Assembly: GCF_004103825.1 (NCBI RefSeq)
Contig: NZ_RYFI01000004.1
Coordinates: forward strand, 57,359 to 105,152
Length of the DNA stretch: 47,794 bases
Direction: 5' to 3'
Source of the DNA: Hansschlegelia zhihuaiae
GTDB lineage: Bacteria; Pseudomonadota; Alphaproteobacteria; Rhizobiales; Methylopilaceae
The translations under genes and the position numbers were made by a program. Within the stretch, counting starts at the first letter, position 1; each line of letters opens with the position of its first letter. This document shows, piece after piece, positions 34,900-45,173 of the stretch. The notes below the pieces were generated by a model. The model ran no database searches and was not told the DNA's origin. It saw only the letters and a list, made by a program, of their open reading frames with translations.

Positions 34900-37800
34900 T
34901 CAGATCACCGTGAAGTCGTCCGCGGTCAGCAGGTGCCCGGCGCCGATCCTGGCGAACTGCACCGCCCGGCCGGAGCCCGACCCGTCGGCGTCGAACAGCA
35001 GCGCGCCGCTCGAGCTGTTGTAGATGATGCGATCGTCGGCTTCCGCGGCCGACGAGCCGATCACGAAGGCGCCTGCGGCCAGCGCGCCCGCCGTCAGCCC
35101 GCTGAAGACCGCATCGTCGAGCAGGAACGTGTCGTCGGCGACGACGAAGTCGGAGACCGTGTCGACGTTCGAAGACTTGAGCTCGGTCGAGAACGTGAAG
35201 CTGTCGGCGCCGTCGCCGCCGGTCAGGATGTCGGAGCCGAGCTTGCCGTCGATCACGTTGGCGCCCGAGTTGCCGACGATGGTGTTCACGACCCCGTTGC
35301 CGGTTCCGTCGATCCCCGAAGACCCCGTCAGAGTAAGCTTCTCGACATTGGCGCCCAGCGTGTAGGTCCTGTTCGCCTGGACCGTGTCCGTGCCGCCGAG
35401 GGCGAGCTCGGTCACCACGTCGTCGGCGTCGTCGACGACATAGGTGTCGCTGCCCGACCCGCCGATCATAGTGTCGGCGCCGCCGCGGCCGTCGATGACG
35501 TTGTTGCCGCCGACCGCCGTGATGACGTTGGCGAGGTTGTTGCCCGTCGCCTGGATCGCGAGGCTCGAGGTCAGCGTCAGGTTCTCGACGCCGCCGCCAA
35601 GCGTGAAGCTCACGGAGGACTGGACGGTGTCGACGCCGGCGTTCCCGGCCTCCGTGACCACGTCGCCCGTGTCGTCGACGATGTAGGTGTCGTCGCCCGC
35701 GCCGCCCGCCATCGTGTCGACGCCGCGTTCGCCGTCGAGCACGTTGGCGCCGGAGTTGCCGTTCAGCGTGTTGGCGGAGCTGTTGCCGCTGGCGTCGATC
35801 GCGGCTGAACCCGTGAGGGTCAGGGTCTCGAGATTGGCGGCGAGCGAGTAGCTGACCGAGGACTGCACCGTGTCGGCGCCGCTGTTGGCGAGCTCGGTGA
35901 CGACGTCGCCGGCGTCGTCGACCACATAGGTGTCGTCGCCCGCGCCGCCGGACATCCGGTCCGCGCCGCCGCTGCCGTCCAGCACGTTGGCGGCCGCGGT
36001 GCCGATCAGGATGTTGGCGAGGTTGTTGCCGGTCGCGTCGATGGCGCCGCCGCCCGTGAGGGTGAGGTTGTCGACCGCTCCCGAGAGCGTGTAGGAGACC
36101 GAAGCCTCGACCAGGTCCACGCCGCCGCCGGCCGCTTCGACCACGACGTCGCCCGCGTTGTCGACCACGAAGGTGTCGTCGCCGCCGCCGCCGATCATCG
36201 TGTCTGCGCCGACGCCGCCGTCGAGCACGTCGTTGCCGCCGCCGCCGTCGACGCTGTCCGCCGCCTGCGAGCCGAAGAACTTGTCTGCGCCAGCGAGCAT
36301 CGACACGACCTTGTTCGACACGATGGTCGTCACGCCGCTGAGGTCGAAGGTGTTGCCCGCGGTGGTGCCCGACAAGCTGCCGACCGTGTAGTCGAGGCGC
36401 TCGATCCCGGCGGCCGCGTCGAGCTTCAGGTTGACGATCGTCGTGTCGTCGCCGCCGAGCTTGATGAAGGCCAGCGTGTCGGCGCCGTCCCCGCCCGAGA
36501 AGGTCGAGGTCTTCTCGACGCCGGCGCTGTAGAGCAGATCGTCGCCGTCGCCTCCCGACAGCTCGTCGGCGGCGGCGCCGCCGTCGAGCGTGTCGTTGCC
36601 CGCGCCGCCGATCAGCGTGTCGAAGTCGTCGCCGCCGGAGAGCGAGTCGTTTCCAAGGCCGCCGTCGAACCTGTCGCTTCCCTTGCCGCCGATCACACTA
36701 TCGGCCACCTGGGTGCCGATGAAGCGGTCGGCGCCGGCGCCCATATCGATCGCGCCGCCGTTGACCACGGCGGCGACGCCGCTGAGATCAAAATTGTCGC
36801 CGCGCTTGGTGCCCGAAAGCCCTCCGCCGGTCTCGAAGCGGATCGTCTCGATCGAAGCGGCTGCGTCGAGCTTGAGGCCCTGGGTCGAGGTGATCCCGTC
36901 GGCCGACTGAACGAGGGCGAGCGTGTCGGCGCCCGCGCCGCCGGAGAATGTGGTCCCGGTGTCGACGCCGGAGGACACGAACCTGTCGTCCCCGTCGCCG
37001 CCGTCGAGCGAGTCGGTCCCGGCGCCGCCATCGAGCGTGTCGGCGCCCGCGCCGCCGTTCAGCCTGTCGTTGCCGTTGCCGCCAAGGACGTTGTCGCCGG
37101 CCTGCGTGCCCGTGAAGCGGTCATTGCCGGCGCGAAGGTCGATGAGGCCGCTGCCGACCAGCGTCGTGACGCCGCTGAGGTCGAAGATGTCGGACTTGGC
37201 CGTGCCCGAAAGGCCGCCGCCGGTCTCGAACGCAATGGTCTCTACCGAGGCGGCCGCATCAAGCGTCAGGCGCGAGATCGACGTGACGCCGTCGGCCGAG
37301 GTGACGAGCGCCAGCGTGTCGTTCCCCGTGCCGCCGACGAAGACCGTGGAGAGTTCGAGGCCCGTCGAGACGAGACGGTCGTCGCCCGCGCCGCCCACCA
37401 CGCTGTCGGAGCCCGCGCCGCCGATCAGCGTGTCGTTGCCCGAGCCGCCTTCGAGCGTGTCGTCGTCGGCCCCGCCGGAAACGCTGTCGGCGGCCTGCGA
37501 GCCGATGAAATCGTCGGAGCCCGCGCCGAGATCGATCAGTGAGCGATTGTTCACCGTGACGACGCCGGAGAAGTCGAACGCGTCGTCGCCGGCGGTGCCG
37601 GAGAGAGTTGCGTTCGACATGTTGATGGTCTCGACGCTCGCCGCCGAGGTCAGGCTGATGGCCGAGGTTGTGGCGGAGCCCGAGAACACGACGGTGTCGG
37701 CGCCGGTTCCGCCGGTGATCACGTCGACCCCGAAAGCGCCGCTCTGGATGAACGTGTCGTTGTCGGCGCCGCCGTCGAGCGTGTCGTCGTCCGCGCCGCC

Positions 37801-37950
37801 GATGATGGTGTCGACGCCTGCGTCGCCGGTGATGGAGTCGGCGCCTGCGAGGCCGCTCAGGGAATCGTTTCCGGCGGCGCCGGTGATGGTGTCTTCAGTG
37901 TCGGTGCCCGTCAGCGTGTCGGGGCCGGTCGTGCCAGGAATCACGGACAT
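34900..37950 (-). CDS. Large RTX repeat protein, 1016 aa
   Basis: A modular calcium-binding protein with no recognised enzyme domain. After RTX-type repeats at the start, a unit of about 130 residues recurs with starts near residues 105, 235, 366 and 515 (pattern: VETI, LSGT, FDLSGV, IDLGAGxDxF, RTX block). Then a unit with an exact 81-residue period begins at 594, 675, 756 and 837 (YVVDDAGDVVTE, DTVQSSVSY, LTLTGS, ATGNNLAN, NVLDG). The last 100 residues (DFTVI end) match type I secretion-type C-termini. No signal peptide. I start at the ATG at 37950, with GAGG upstream; an in-frame ATG at 38061 adds an unrelated basic stretch. Probably a surface or matrix protein. Confidence 0.9.
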   Translation of the reverse strand: MSVIPGTTGPDTLTGTDTEDTITGAAGNDSLSGLAGADSITGDAGVDTIIGGADDDTLDGGADNDTFIQSGAFGVDVITGGTGADTVVFSGSATTSAISLTSAASVETINMSNATLSGTAGDDAFDFSGVVTVNNRSLIDLGAGSDDFIGSQAADSVSGGADDDTLEGGSGNDTLIGGAGSDSVVGGAGDDRLVSTGLELSTVFVGGTGNDTLALVTSADGVTSISRLTLDAAASVETIAFETGGGLSGTAKSDIFDLSGVTTLVGSGLIDLRAGNDRFTGTQAGDNVLGGNGNDRLNGGAGADTLDGGAGTDSLDGGDGDDRFVSSGVDTGTTFSGGAGADTLALVQSADGITSTQGLKLDAAASIETIRFETGGGLSGTKRGDNFDLSGVAAVVNGGAIDMGAGADRFIGTQVADSVIGGKGSDRFDGGLGNDSLSGGDDFDTLIGGAGNDTLDGGAAADELSGGDGDDLLYSAGVEKTSTFSGGDGADTLAFIKLGGDDTTIVNLKLDAAAGIERLDYTVGSLSGTTAGNTFDLSGVTTIVSNKVVSMLAGADKFFGSQAADSVDGGGGNDVLDGGVGADTMIGGGGDDTFVVDNAGDVVVEAAGGGVDLVEASVSYTLSGAVDNLTLTGGGAIDATGNNLANILIGTAAANVLDGSGGADRMSGGAGDDTYVVDDAGDVVTELANSGADTVQSSVSYSLAANLETLTLTGSAAIDASGNSSANTLNGNSGANVLDGERGVDTMAGGAGDDTYIVDDTGDVVTEAGNAGVDTVQSSVSFTLGGGVENLTLTSSLAIQATGNNLANVITAVGGNNVIDGRGGADTMIGGSGSDTYVVDDADDVVTELALGGTDTVQANRTYTLGANVEKLTLTGSSGIDGTGNGVVNTIVGNSGANVIDGKLGSDILTGGDGADSFTFSTELKSSNVDTVSDFVVADDTFLLDDAVFSGLTAGALAAGAFVIGSSAAEADDRIIYNSSSGALLFDADGSGSGRAVQFARIGAGHLLTADDFTVI
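35200..36171 (-). repeat. Four tandem 243-bp coding repeats
   Basis: The DNA for residues 594-917 of the large RTX protein: four copies of an 81-codon unit with no change in spacing. Copies are diverged in residue sequence, so the period is kept by selection or by past duplication. Confidence 0.85.
36256..37638 (-). repeat. Four longer coding repeats of about 130-150 codons
   Basis: The DNA for residues about 105-565 of the large RTX protein. Copy starts are spaced 130, 131 and 149 codons. Each holds a non-RTX segment ending FDLSGV and then an RTX block. Confidence 0.75.
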
Positions 37951-38311
37951 CGCGCAAAAGCCTCGTTGGGTGCTGTCGGCTTTCTCGCGCGCGCTCCTAA
38001 AGATTGTGTTTCGTCGCTTGATGAAACTCAGGCAAATAGTCGTTCTTTTATAGTCAAACAAAAATTAATTGTCGCGAAATCCTAAGAAAATGAGCGCTCT
38101 CAGCACTTCTACGTACAACTACTTAGAATGTCGAATGACTCACGACACACGGCGTTACCGCCGTCGGCCTCCTGTCCGATCCCGGAAGGCGCCCCGCGCA
38201 TGCGCCAAACGCGAGGCGAACCACGTTGAGGATCGCGACACTCTAGTATAGATCAGCGCAAGGTCGCCGCCTCATCAGTTTATAACTATATAAACTCAAG
38301 GATTTTCTGCT
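37951..38311. promoter_or_regulatory. AT-rich divergent control region of RTX and M10 genes
   Basis: A 361-nt gap between divergent genes for the large RTX protein (minus) and first M10 peptidase (plus). It is much richer in A and T than the chromosome around it, notably 38030-38120 and 38270-38300. On the minus strand TTGACTATAAAA near 38056 resembles promoter elements. AAGGA at 38298-38302 is the ribosome binding site for the ATG at 38312. No reliable gene is present. Confidence 0.5.
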
Positions 38312-39568
38312 ATGATGAAGAAGGATCCGTCGTTCGACAACCTCGTCGACTACATCGCGTTCGGCGAGCACGTGGAGCCGGCGCAGTCCTGGGCCAAGAC
38401 CTCGCTGACCGTCGACCTCGGCGTGTTCGTCGACGAGCCCGGCATGCTGGCCTGCGCGCGCCGCTCTCTGGAGGTCTGGACGCGTAGCGCCGGCTTCGAG
38501 TTCACGGAAGTGTCGGGCGGCGCCGACATCGTCTTCACCGCCGATCCCGGCGGCGCGTACACTGGCACTGATTACACAGGAGACGGCGAGATTCTCGGTG
38601 CGACCATCAATGTCGCGCTGGACTGGAGAGACGGCGACCCCAGGGGCGAGCGCTGGGGTCTCGGCGATTACGGCATGCAGACCTTCGTGCACGAGATCGG
38701 CCATGCGCTCGGCCTCGGCCATCCCGGCCGCTATTTCGGGAACGTCACCTACGAGGACAATGCGAGGTTCACCAAGGACACGTGGCAGCACACGATCATG
38801 TCCTATTTCGACCAGAGCAACCTCGACGGCCATGAGCGATACATCGTCTCGTCGCCGAGGCTGGCCGACCTCGCGGCGATCCGCGCGCTCTATGGCGAGA
38901 TCGAGCTCCGGCCGGAGGACTCGGTCTATTCGCTGTCGACGATGGAGATCCGGCGCGGCGCCGGCACCTTCACGATCGCGGACACGCGCGGAAGCGACCT
39001 GATCGATCTCCGCGGGACCGGCGGCGCGAAGGTCGATCTCCGGGAAGGCGGCTTCTCGACGTTCGGCCTCCACGACGACAATGTCGCGATCGCGTTCGGC
39101 TCGGTGATCGAGGACGTCCGCGGCTCCGGCGGGGCGGACGCCGTGAGAGGCAACGACGCCGCCAACGTGATCTTCGGTGCGCGCGGCGACGACACGATCG
39201 AGGGAAGCGGCGGCGACGACACGCTGCGCGGCGGGCTCGGCTCCGACGAACTCGCCGGCGGCCGAGGCCGCGACGTCTTTACGTACCGCCGCGTCGAGCA
39301 GATCGACGGCGACCTGGTGCGCGACTTTCAGTCGGGACTCGACGTCATCGGTCTCGCGCGCGTCGACGCCGACGAGACCCAGGTCAGCGACCAGTCCTTC
39401 GCCCTCATCGGCGCCGACAGGTTCGGCGGAACGGCGGGCGAACTCAGATACCAGTTCCGAAACGACGCGACGATCGTGACCGGAGACGTCGACGGCGACG
39501 GCCGCGCGGATTTCAGGCTGACGCTGCTGTCCGAGATCGAGCTTTCCGCCAAGGACTTCATCCTCTGA
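38312..39568 (+). CDS. Serralysin-like M10 zinc peptidase with RTX tail (copy 1)
   Basis: A 418-aa metzincin. The zinc site HEIGHALGLGH gives ligands His127, His131 and His137 and catalytic Glu128; the Met-turn is TIMSYF with Met163 and Tyr165. RTX nonapeptides cover about residues 275-320 and the end (GELRYQ to AKDFIL) is the M10 C-terminal secretion domain. There is no signal peptide or propeptide of usual length; residues 1-50 act as a short N-terminal part. It is exported by type I systems in known cases and degrades proteins outside the cell. AAGGA precedes the start. A paralogue follows 177 nt downstream. Confidence 0.95.
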   Translation: MMKKDPSFDNLVDYIAFGEHVEPAQSWAKTSLTVDLGVFVDEPGMLACARRSLEVWTRSAGFEFTEVSGGADIVFTADPGGAYTGTDYTGDGEILGATINVALDWRDGDPRGERWGLGDYGMQTFVHEIGHALGLGHPGRYFGNVTYEDNARFTKDTWQHTIMSYFDQSNLDGHERYIVSSPRLADLAAIRALYGEIELRPEDSVYSLSTMEIRRGAGTFTIADTRGSDLIDLRGTGGAKVDLREGGFSTFGLHDDNVAIAFGSVIEDVRGSGGADAVRGNDAANVIFGARGDDTIEGSGGDDTLRGGLGSDELAGGRGRDVFTYRRVEQIDGDLVRDFQSGLDVIGLARVDADETQVSDQSFALIGADRFGGTAGELRYQFRNDATIVTGDVDGDGRADFRLTLLSEIELSAKDFIL

Positions 39569-39744
39569 CGCCTTGGGTCAGCGGGGCACCCTCCCGACGG
39601 CGGCGCACTGATGCCGTTCCGCCGCAGACGGCGTGAAACCTCGGCAAGCTGGACGATCGCCATTGTGATCATACGCCGATGAGCGGATGACGTCGTTCCG
39701 GAAGCGGTATTGAATTAGAGCCGGCTCACGGAAGCGTCGCACTC

Positions 39745-41025
39745 ATGTCCAAAGATCCCTCGCTCGCCCATCTCGTTGATTATCTCGCGCATGGCGACGG
39801 TTCGACACCGGCGCTGCGGTGGGCGGACACGTCGCTGACGGTCAGTCTGAAGGGACTGTCGGACGATGCTCGCATGCTGGCGGCGGCGCGCGCAGCGCTC
39901 GACATCTGGACCGAGGCGACCGGCATAACCTTCGAACAGGTGAGGACGAACGCTGACATCAGCTTCGGCAACGGCGAGGGCGGAGCTTTCGCGGAACTGA
40001 ATTACACGGCGCGTGGCGAGATGATCCACGCCCATGTCAATGTGGCCGAGAACTGGATGAACGGCTTTCCGGCGGATCAACGCTGGGGCGTCGGCGACTA
40101 TGGCCTCCAGACCTTCATTCACGAGATTGGCCATGCGCTCGGCCTCAACCACGCCGGCTCGTACAACGGCCAAGGGTCCTACGAGCAGGACGCGATTTTT
40201 GCCAAGGACACCTGGAAATGGTCGATCATGTCGTATTTCGATCAGAGGTCCGACGGCTCGCAGATCGACTATTTCATCTCCTTCCCCGCCGTCGCCGACG
40301 TGGCGGCGATCGATCAACTCTACGGCCCCGCCAAGATCAGGGAGGGTCACGACGTCTATACGATGGAGACGCTGCTCGACCTTCAGAACAAGGGCACTTT
40401 CACGCTTGTCGACACCGGCGGCGTGGACCGCTTCGACTTCCGCGGCTTCAAGGACGGCGCCTTCATCGACATGCGAGGCGGCGGCTTCTCCACTCTGGGA
40501 GGCAAGCCGAACGACTTCGCGGTCGCGCTCGGCACGAAGATCGAGAACGCCATCGGATCGGACGCGACCGACAGCTTCACCGGCAACACGGCCGACAATC
40601 TCCTGAACGGCGGCGGGTACAACGACTATCTGATCGGCGGCGACGGGAACGACACCCTGATCGGGGGCGGCGGCAATTTCATGCCGGGCCTCAAGATCGG
40701 CGACGATCTGACGGGCGGGGCGGGCGAAGACGTGTTCGTTTTCGTCAAGGCGCATCACCTCGACGCCGACCGGATTCGAGACTTCGAAGCCGGAGTCGAC
40801 ATCATCAAGCTCAAGAAGATCGACGCCGACACGACCGCCGTGGGGCGGCAGGCCTTCGACTTCATCGGGACCGACGGCTTCGGCGGGAACGCCGGCGAGT
40901 TGCGCTACGAGATCGCCAAGGGCGGCACGCTCGTCACCGGCGACATCGACGGCGACGGAGCGGCCGATTTCCGTCTCGAGTTGATGCGAAAGATGGACCT
41001 CAGCGCGGCGGACTTCGTCCTTTGA
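39745..41025 (+). CDS. Serralysin-like M10 zinc peptidase with RTX tail (copy 2)
   Basis: A 426-aa paralogue of the preceding gene, similar over its full length (shared start KDPS..LVDYLA and shared ending SAADFVL). Zinc ligands His126, His130 and His136 and Glu127 lie in HEIGHALGLNH; Met-turn SIMSYF has Met162. RTX units follow around 285-330 but are fewer, with an insertion (NFMPGLKIGDDLTGG). Both copies keep every catalytic residue, so both should be active. It has its own 176-nt upstream gap and may be transcribed separately. Substrate specificity probably differs; the sequence does not say how. Confidence 0.95.
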   Translation: MSKDPSLAHLVDYLAHGDGSTPALRWADTSLTVSLKGLSDDARMLAAARAALDIWTEATGITFEQVRTNADISFGNGEGGAFAELNYTARGEMIHAHVNVAENWMNGFPADQRWGVGDYGLQTFIHEIGHALGLNHAGSYNGQGSYEQDAIFAKDTWKWSIMSYFDQRSDGSQIDYFISFPAVADVAAIDQLYGPAKIREGHDVYTMETLLDLQNKGTFTLVDTGGVDRFDFRGFKDGAFIDMRGGGFSTLGGKPNDFAVALGTKIENAIGSDATDSFTGNTADNLLNGGGYNDYLIGGDGNDTLIGGGGNFMPGLKIGDDLTGGAGEDVFVFVKAHHLDADRIRDFEAGVDIIKLKKIDADTTAVGRQAFDFIGTDGFGGNAGELRYEIAKGGTLVTGDIDGDGAADFRLELMRKMDLSAADFVL

Positions 41026-41067
41026 GCCGACGTCCGCTGCGGCGTCGGAACGACGCCATCCCGGAAA

Positions 41068-41607
41068 TTACGCCGCCTGGGCGAGTGGCCGCAGGAAGAG
41101 CGATCCAACCTCGACCTCGCTAGGGCCTGCGAGCGCGAAGACGACGGCGTCCGCCACAGACTCCGGACTCGCGGTCGCGCCGTCCGTGCGAGTCACGATA
41201 GTGGTGACGCGTTGGTTCTCCCCGGCGCAGACGACGTCGCGACGCTCGCTTGCGACGGCCAGTCGAATGAAACGTCGCGCAGGACACGCCTTCGGAGAGA
41301 GCAGCCTCGGAGCGGGGCCTGCGTCCAGGCGAAGCGCCCCGCCGCTCACGATCGCCTCGATCGCTCCGAAGGCGCTCTCGGCATAGTCCGCCAGTTCGCC
41401 AAGCGCCGCGGGATCGTGCGGGTCCATGGGACGCCACAGAATCGTGGCGCATTCCCATCTCAGCTCGGCGAGCGTTTCGTTCAACTCGTCGGACCGAGGA
41501 GAACCGAGGACGATGAGCGCGCCCTCCTTGGCCAGTCGACGGGCGAGCGCCGCGGCGACCTCGCAATCGGCCGCCACCGCGACCGTCTTCCCGCGGAGAT
41601 TCGGCAT
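41068..41607 (-). CDS. SDR-like protein lacking catalytic motifs
   Basis: A 179-aa protein that begins like a short-chain dehydrogenase (LRGKTVAVAADCEVAAALARRLAKEGA) but the TGxxxGxG cofactor motif is replaced by AADCEVA and no YxxxK is present; it is also about 70 residues short of the family. It is therefore unlikely to be an active oxidoreductase and may be a decayed or repurposed copy. I use the ATG at 41607; one four codons earlier (41619) is possible. It is divergent from the AraC regulator 228 nt away, an arrangement common for AraC-controlled SDR genes. Confidence 0.65.
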   Translation of the reverse strand: MPNLRGKTVAVAADCEVAAALARRLAKEGALIVLGSPRSDELNETLAELRWECATILWRPMDPHDPAALGELADYAESAFGAIEAIVSGGALRLDAGPAPRLLSPKACPARRFIRLAVASERRDVVCAGENQRVTTIVTRTDGATASPESVADAVVFALAGPSEVEVGSLFLRPLAQAA

Positions 41608-41835
41608 CGGACCCTCCAACAGCTATGACGCATCCATACGGAGACGCCATGTGAAGGATGACGGGCGCGGCCGCGAAGTGATAGCCAGATGCTCCAAACC
41701 TCTTGCACGATCCTCCTGAAGTCGCGCCCCACCCCTCCCGCTCCGGTCGTCGTCGGCCTAGCTTGCGGCCACGACGCCGATCCGGCGGGCGCTCATTTTC
41801 GAGCCGCTTCGCCGCCCCGACTGCCGAGGCCCCCT

Positions 41836-42735
41836 ATGCCCGAGTTCGACGCCCTCGCCGCCGTGATTGCGCGATACGCCCCGACGGACGGCAGTCACGA
41901 GACCCCGATCCCGAACCTTTTCGTCTATCGCGCCTCGCATCCGACCGAGCCCGCCCATGTCCTGCATGAGCCGGCCTTCTGCATCGTGGCGCAGGGCCGC
42001 AAGGAGGTGGAGCTCAACGGCGTCACCTATCCCTACGACTCCTCCACGGCTCTCGTGCTCTCGGTGGATCTTCCGATCGTCGGCCGGGTCATCGAGGCGA
42101 CGCCCGAAAAGCCCTATCTCGGCGCGAAGCTCAGCCTCTGCCCGAGGGCGCTGAACGCGATGCTGATCGAGCATCGGCTCGACCAGCGGGAAGGCCCGTC
42201 GGACGTCGCTCTGTCGGTCGCGCCGACGCCGGCCGAGGTCTCCGACGCGTTCGCCCGTCTCGTCGGCCTGCTCGACGCGCCGAACGACATCGCGGCGCTC
42301 GCCCCCCTGGCGGAGCGCGAGATCCTCTACCGCCTGCTGACCGGCGCGTTCGCGGCGCGCATCCGGCAGATCGCGCTCGCCGACGGCAGGATCAATCAGG
42401 TCAGCCGCGCCATCGACTGGATCAAACGGAACTTCAACCAGCCGTTCCGGATCGACGCCGTGTGCTCGGCCGCGAATATGAGCCCGTCGTCGCTGCACGC
42501 GCATTTTAAATCGGTCACGTCGATGAGCCCGCTGCAGTATCAGAAGCAGTTGCGGCTGCAGGAGGCGCGACGGCTGATCGTGAGCAACGCGCGGGACGCC
42601 GCGACGGCTGGGCACGACGTGGGCTATGACAGCCCCTCGCAGTTCAGCCGGGAATATCGCCGCCTGTTCGGCGCGCCGCCGATCCGCGACGCCGCCCGCC
42701 TGCGCGAAGGTCCGGCGGAGCTGTCGATCGGCTGA
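41836..42735 (+). CDS. AraC family transcriptional regulator
   Basis: A 299-aa regulator. Residues about 25-190 are an AraC_N-type cupin-like domain (HEPAFCIVAQGRKEVELNG, with LVLSVDLPIVGRV), and the C-terminal 100 residues hold two helix-turn-helices (IDAVCSAANMSPSSLHAHFK; VGYDSPSQFSREYRRLFG). Start ATG at 41836; frames upstream lack similarity to the family. The ligand is unknown. It probably controls the divergent SDR-like gene, as is common for this subgroup. It is convergent with ilvC with a shared hairpin between. Confidence 0.92.
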   Translation: MPEFDALAAVIARYAPTDGSHETPIPNLFVYRASHPTEPAHVLHEPAFCIVAQGRKEVELNGVTYPYDSSTALVLSVDLPIVGRVIEATPEKPYLGAKLSLCPRALNAMLIEHRLDQREGPSDVALSVAPTPAEVSDAFARLVGLLDAPNDIAALAPLAEREILYRLLTGAFAARIRQIALADGRINQVSRAIDWIKRNFNQPFRIDAVCSAANMSPSSLHAHFKSVTSMSPLQYQKQLRLQEARRLIVSNARDAATAGHDVGYDSPSQFSREYRRLFGAPPIRDAARLREGPAELSIG

Positions 42736-42754
42736 GCGGCGCAATCCAATGGCA

Positions 42755-42780
42755 AACGGCCGGACTTCCGCCCGGCCGTT
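42755..42780. terminator. Hairpin between convergent araC-type gene and ilvC
   Basis: AACGGCCGG (42755-42763) and CCGGCCGTT (42772-42780), perfect 9-bp arms, 8-nt loop. On the minus strand TTT follows, so it may end ilvC transcription; it could serve both genes. Confidence 0.65.
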
Positions 42781-42806
42781 CAGTCATCTGGCGCAGCTAA
42801 GGCCGC

Positions 42807-44511
<1,705 letters not shown>

Positions 44512-44520
44512 ATCCGCCGT

Positions 44521-44535
44521 ACCGTACGTTACGGT
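44521..44535. promoter_or_regulatory. Candidate operator of the TetR gene
   Basis: ACCGTA CGT TACGGT: perfect 6-bp arms, 3-nt centre, nine nt upstream of the TetR start. Placement and size fit a TetR autoregulation site. Confidence 0.55.
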
Positions 44536-44612
44536 TCAGCCATATGCCCGATCGGCGCGTCGGGTTCAATCCCCCTCGATGGTCTGTTCCGGGCGGCGCG
44601 GCGCTTCCGGGG

Positions 44613-45161
44613 TCAGCGGCTCAGCAACTGATATTCGGTCGGGTTGTCGGGACACATGCCGCCGCCGCATTCGGCGAAGGTCGAGATCCCGTTCGCCGCC
44701 ACGAGGAACAGGAACAGGGCGACGGCCCCCTTGCCGAGCGCGGGGGCGGCGGGGGTCCCGGGGCCCTCCGCCGCGAACTGGCGGTCCGCCAGCAACATGG
44801 CGGCGGAGCCGACCACGATCGCCACGAACAGCATCAGCGCCCAGCTGTAGAAATGAATTCCCAGGAAAGGCGACCCGTAGGAGCCGCTGCCGGGCGTGAT
44901 GTGGAGCAGCACCTGGCGCGCCGCCACGCCTGCGCCCGCCACGGCGCTGAGGATCGTCATGGCGTAGTGGCTCGGCCGCGGGCCGAGACAGACGTTCAGC
45001 GCGAGGCCGACCCCGGCCGCCGCGAAGGCGGCGCGCTGAAGCAGGCACAGCGGGCAGGGCAATTCGCCGAGCGCGAACTGGTAGCCGAACGCGACGGCCA
45101 GAACGGCGGTCAGAGCCAGCAGCCCGCAGGCGTTGAGCACGACAGAGAGCGAGCGCGTCAT
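44613..45161 (-). CDS. dsbB: Disulfide bond formation protein B (DsbB), variant
   Basis: A 182-aa inner membrane protein that would reoxidise DsbA and pass electrons to quinone. Hydrophobic helices at about 8-28, 41-58, 66-84, 101-125 and 146-160. The first cysteine pair is normal, CPLC at 36-39. The loop after the third helix, where DsbB of Escherichia coli has its second pair, contains no cysteine; instead CGGGMC supplies Cys165 and Cys170 after the last helix. The small membrane gene 12 nt upstream is a known partner type of this subgroup. Function as a thiol oxidase is inferred. Confidence 0.85.
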   Translation of the reverse strand: MTRSLSVVLNACGLLALTAVLAVAFGYQFALGELPCPLCLLQRAAFAAAGVGLALNVCLGPRPSHYAMTILSAVAGAGVAARQVLLHITPGSGSYGSPFLGIHFYSWALMLFVAIVVGSAAMLLADRQFAAEGPGTPAAPALGKGAVALFLFLVAANGISTFAECGGGMCPDNPTEYQLLSR

Positions 45162-45173
45162 GGCCCGGCGTCC

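Noticed and set aside
38069-38251. 60-codon plus-strand frame in the AT-rich gap
   Set aside because: No ribosome binding site, very basic composition at its end and no recognisable family. Treated as part of the control region.
41027-41048. Possible terminator after the second M10 gene
   Set aside because: Arms CCGACG/CGTCGG are only 6 bp with a 10-nt loop and no T tract.
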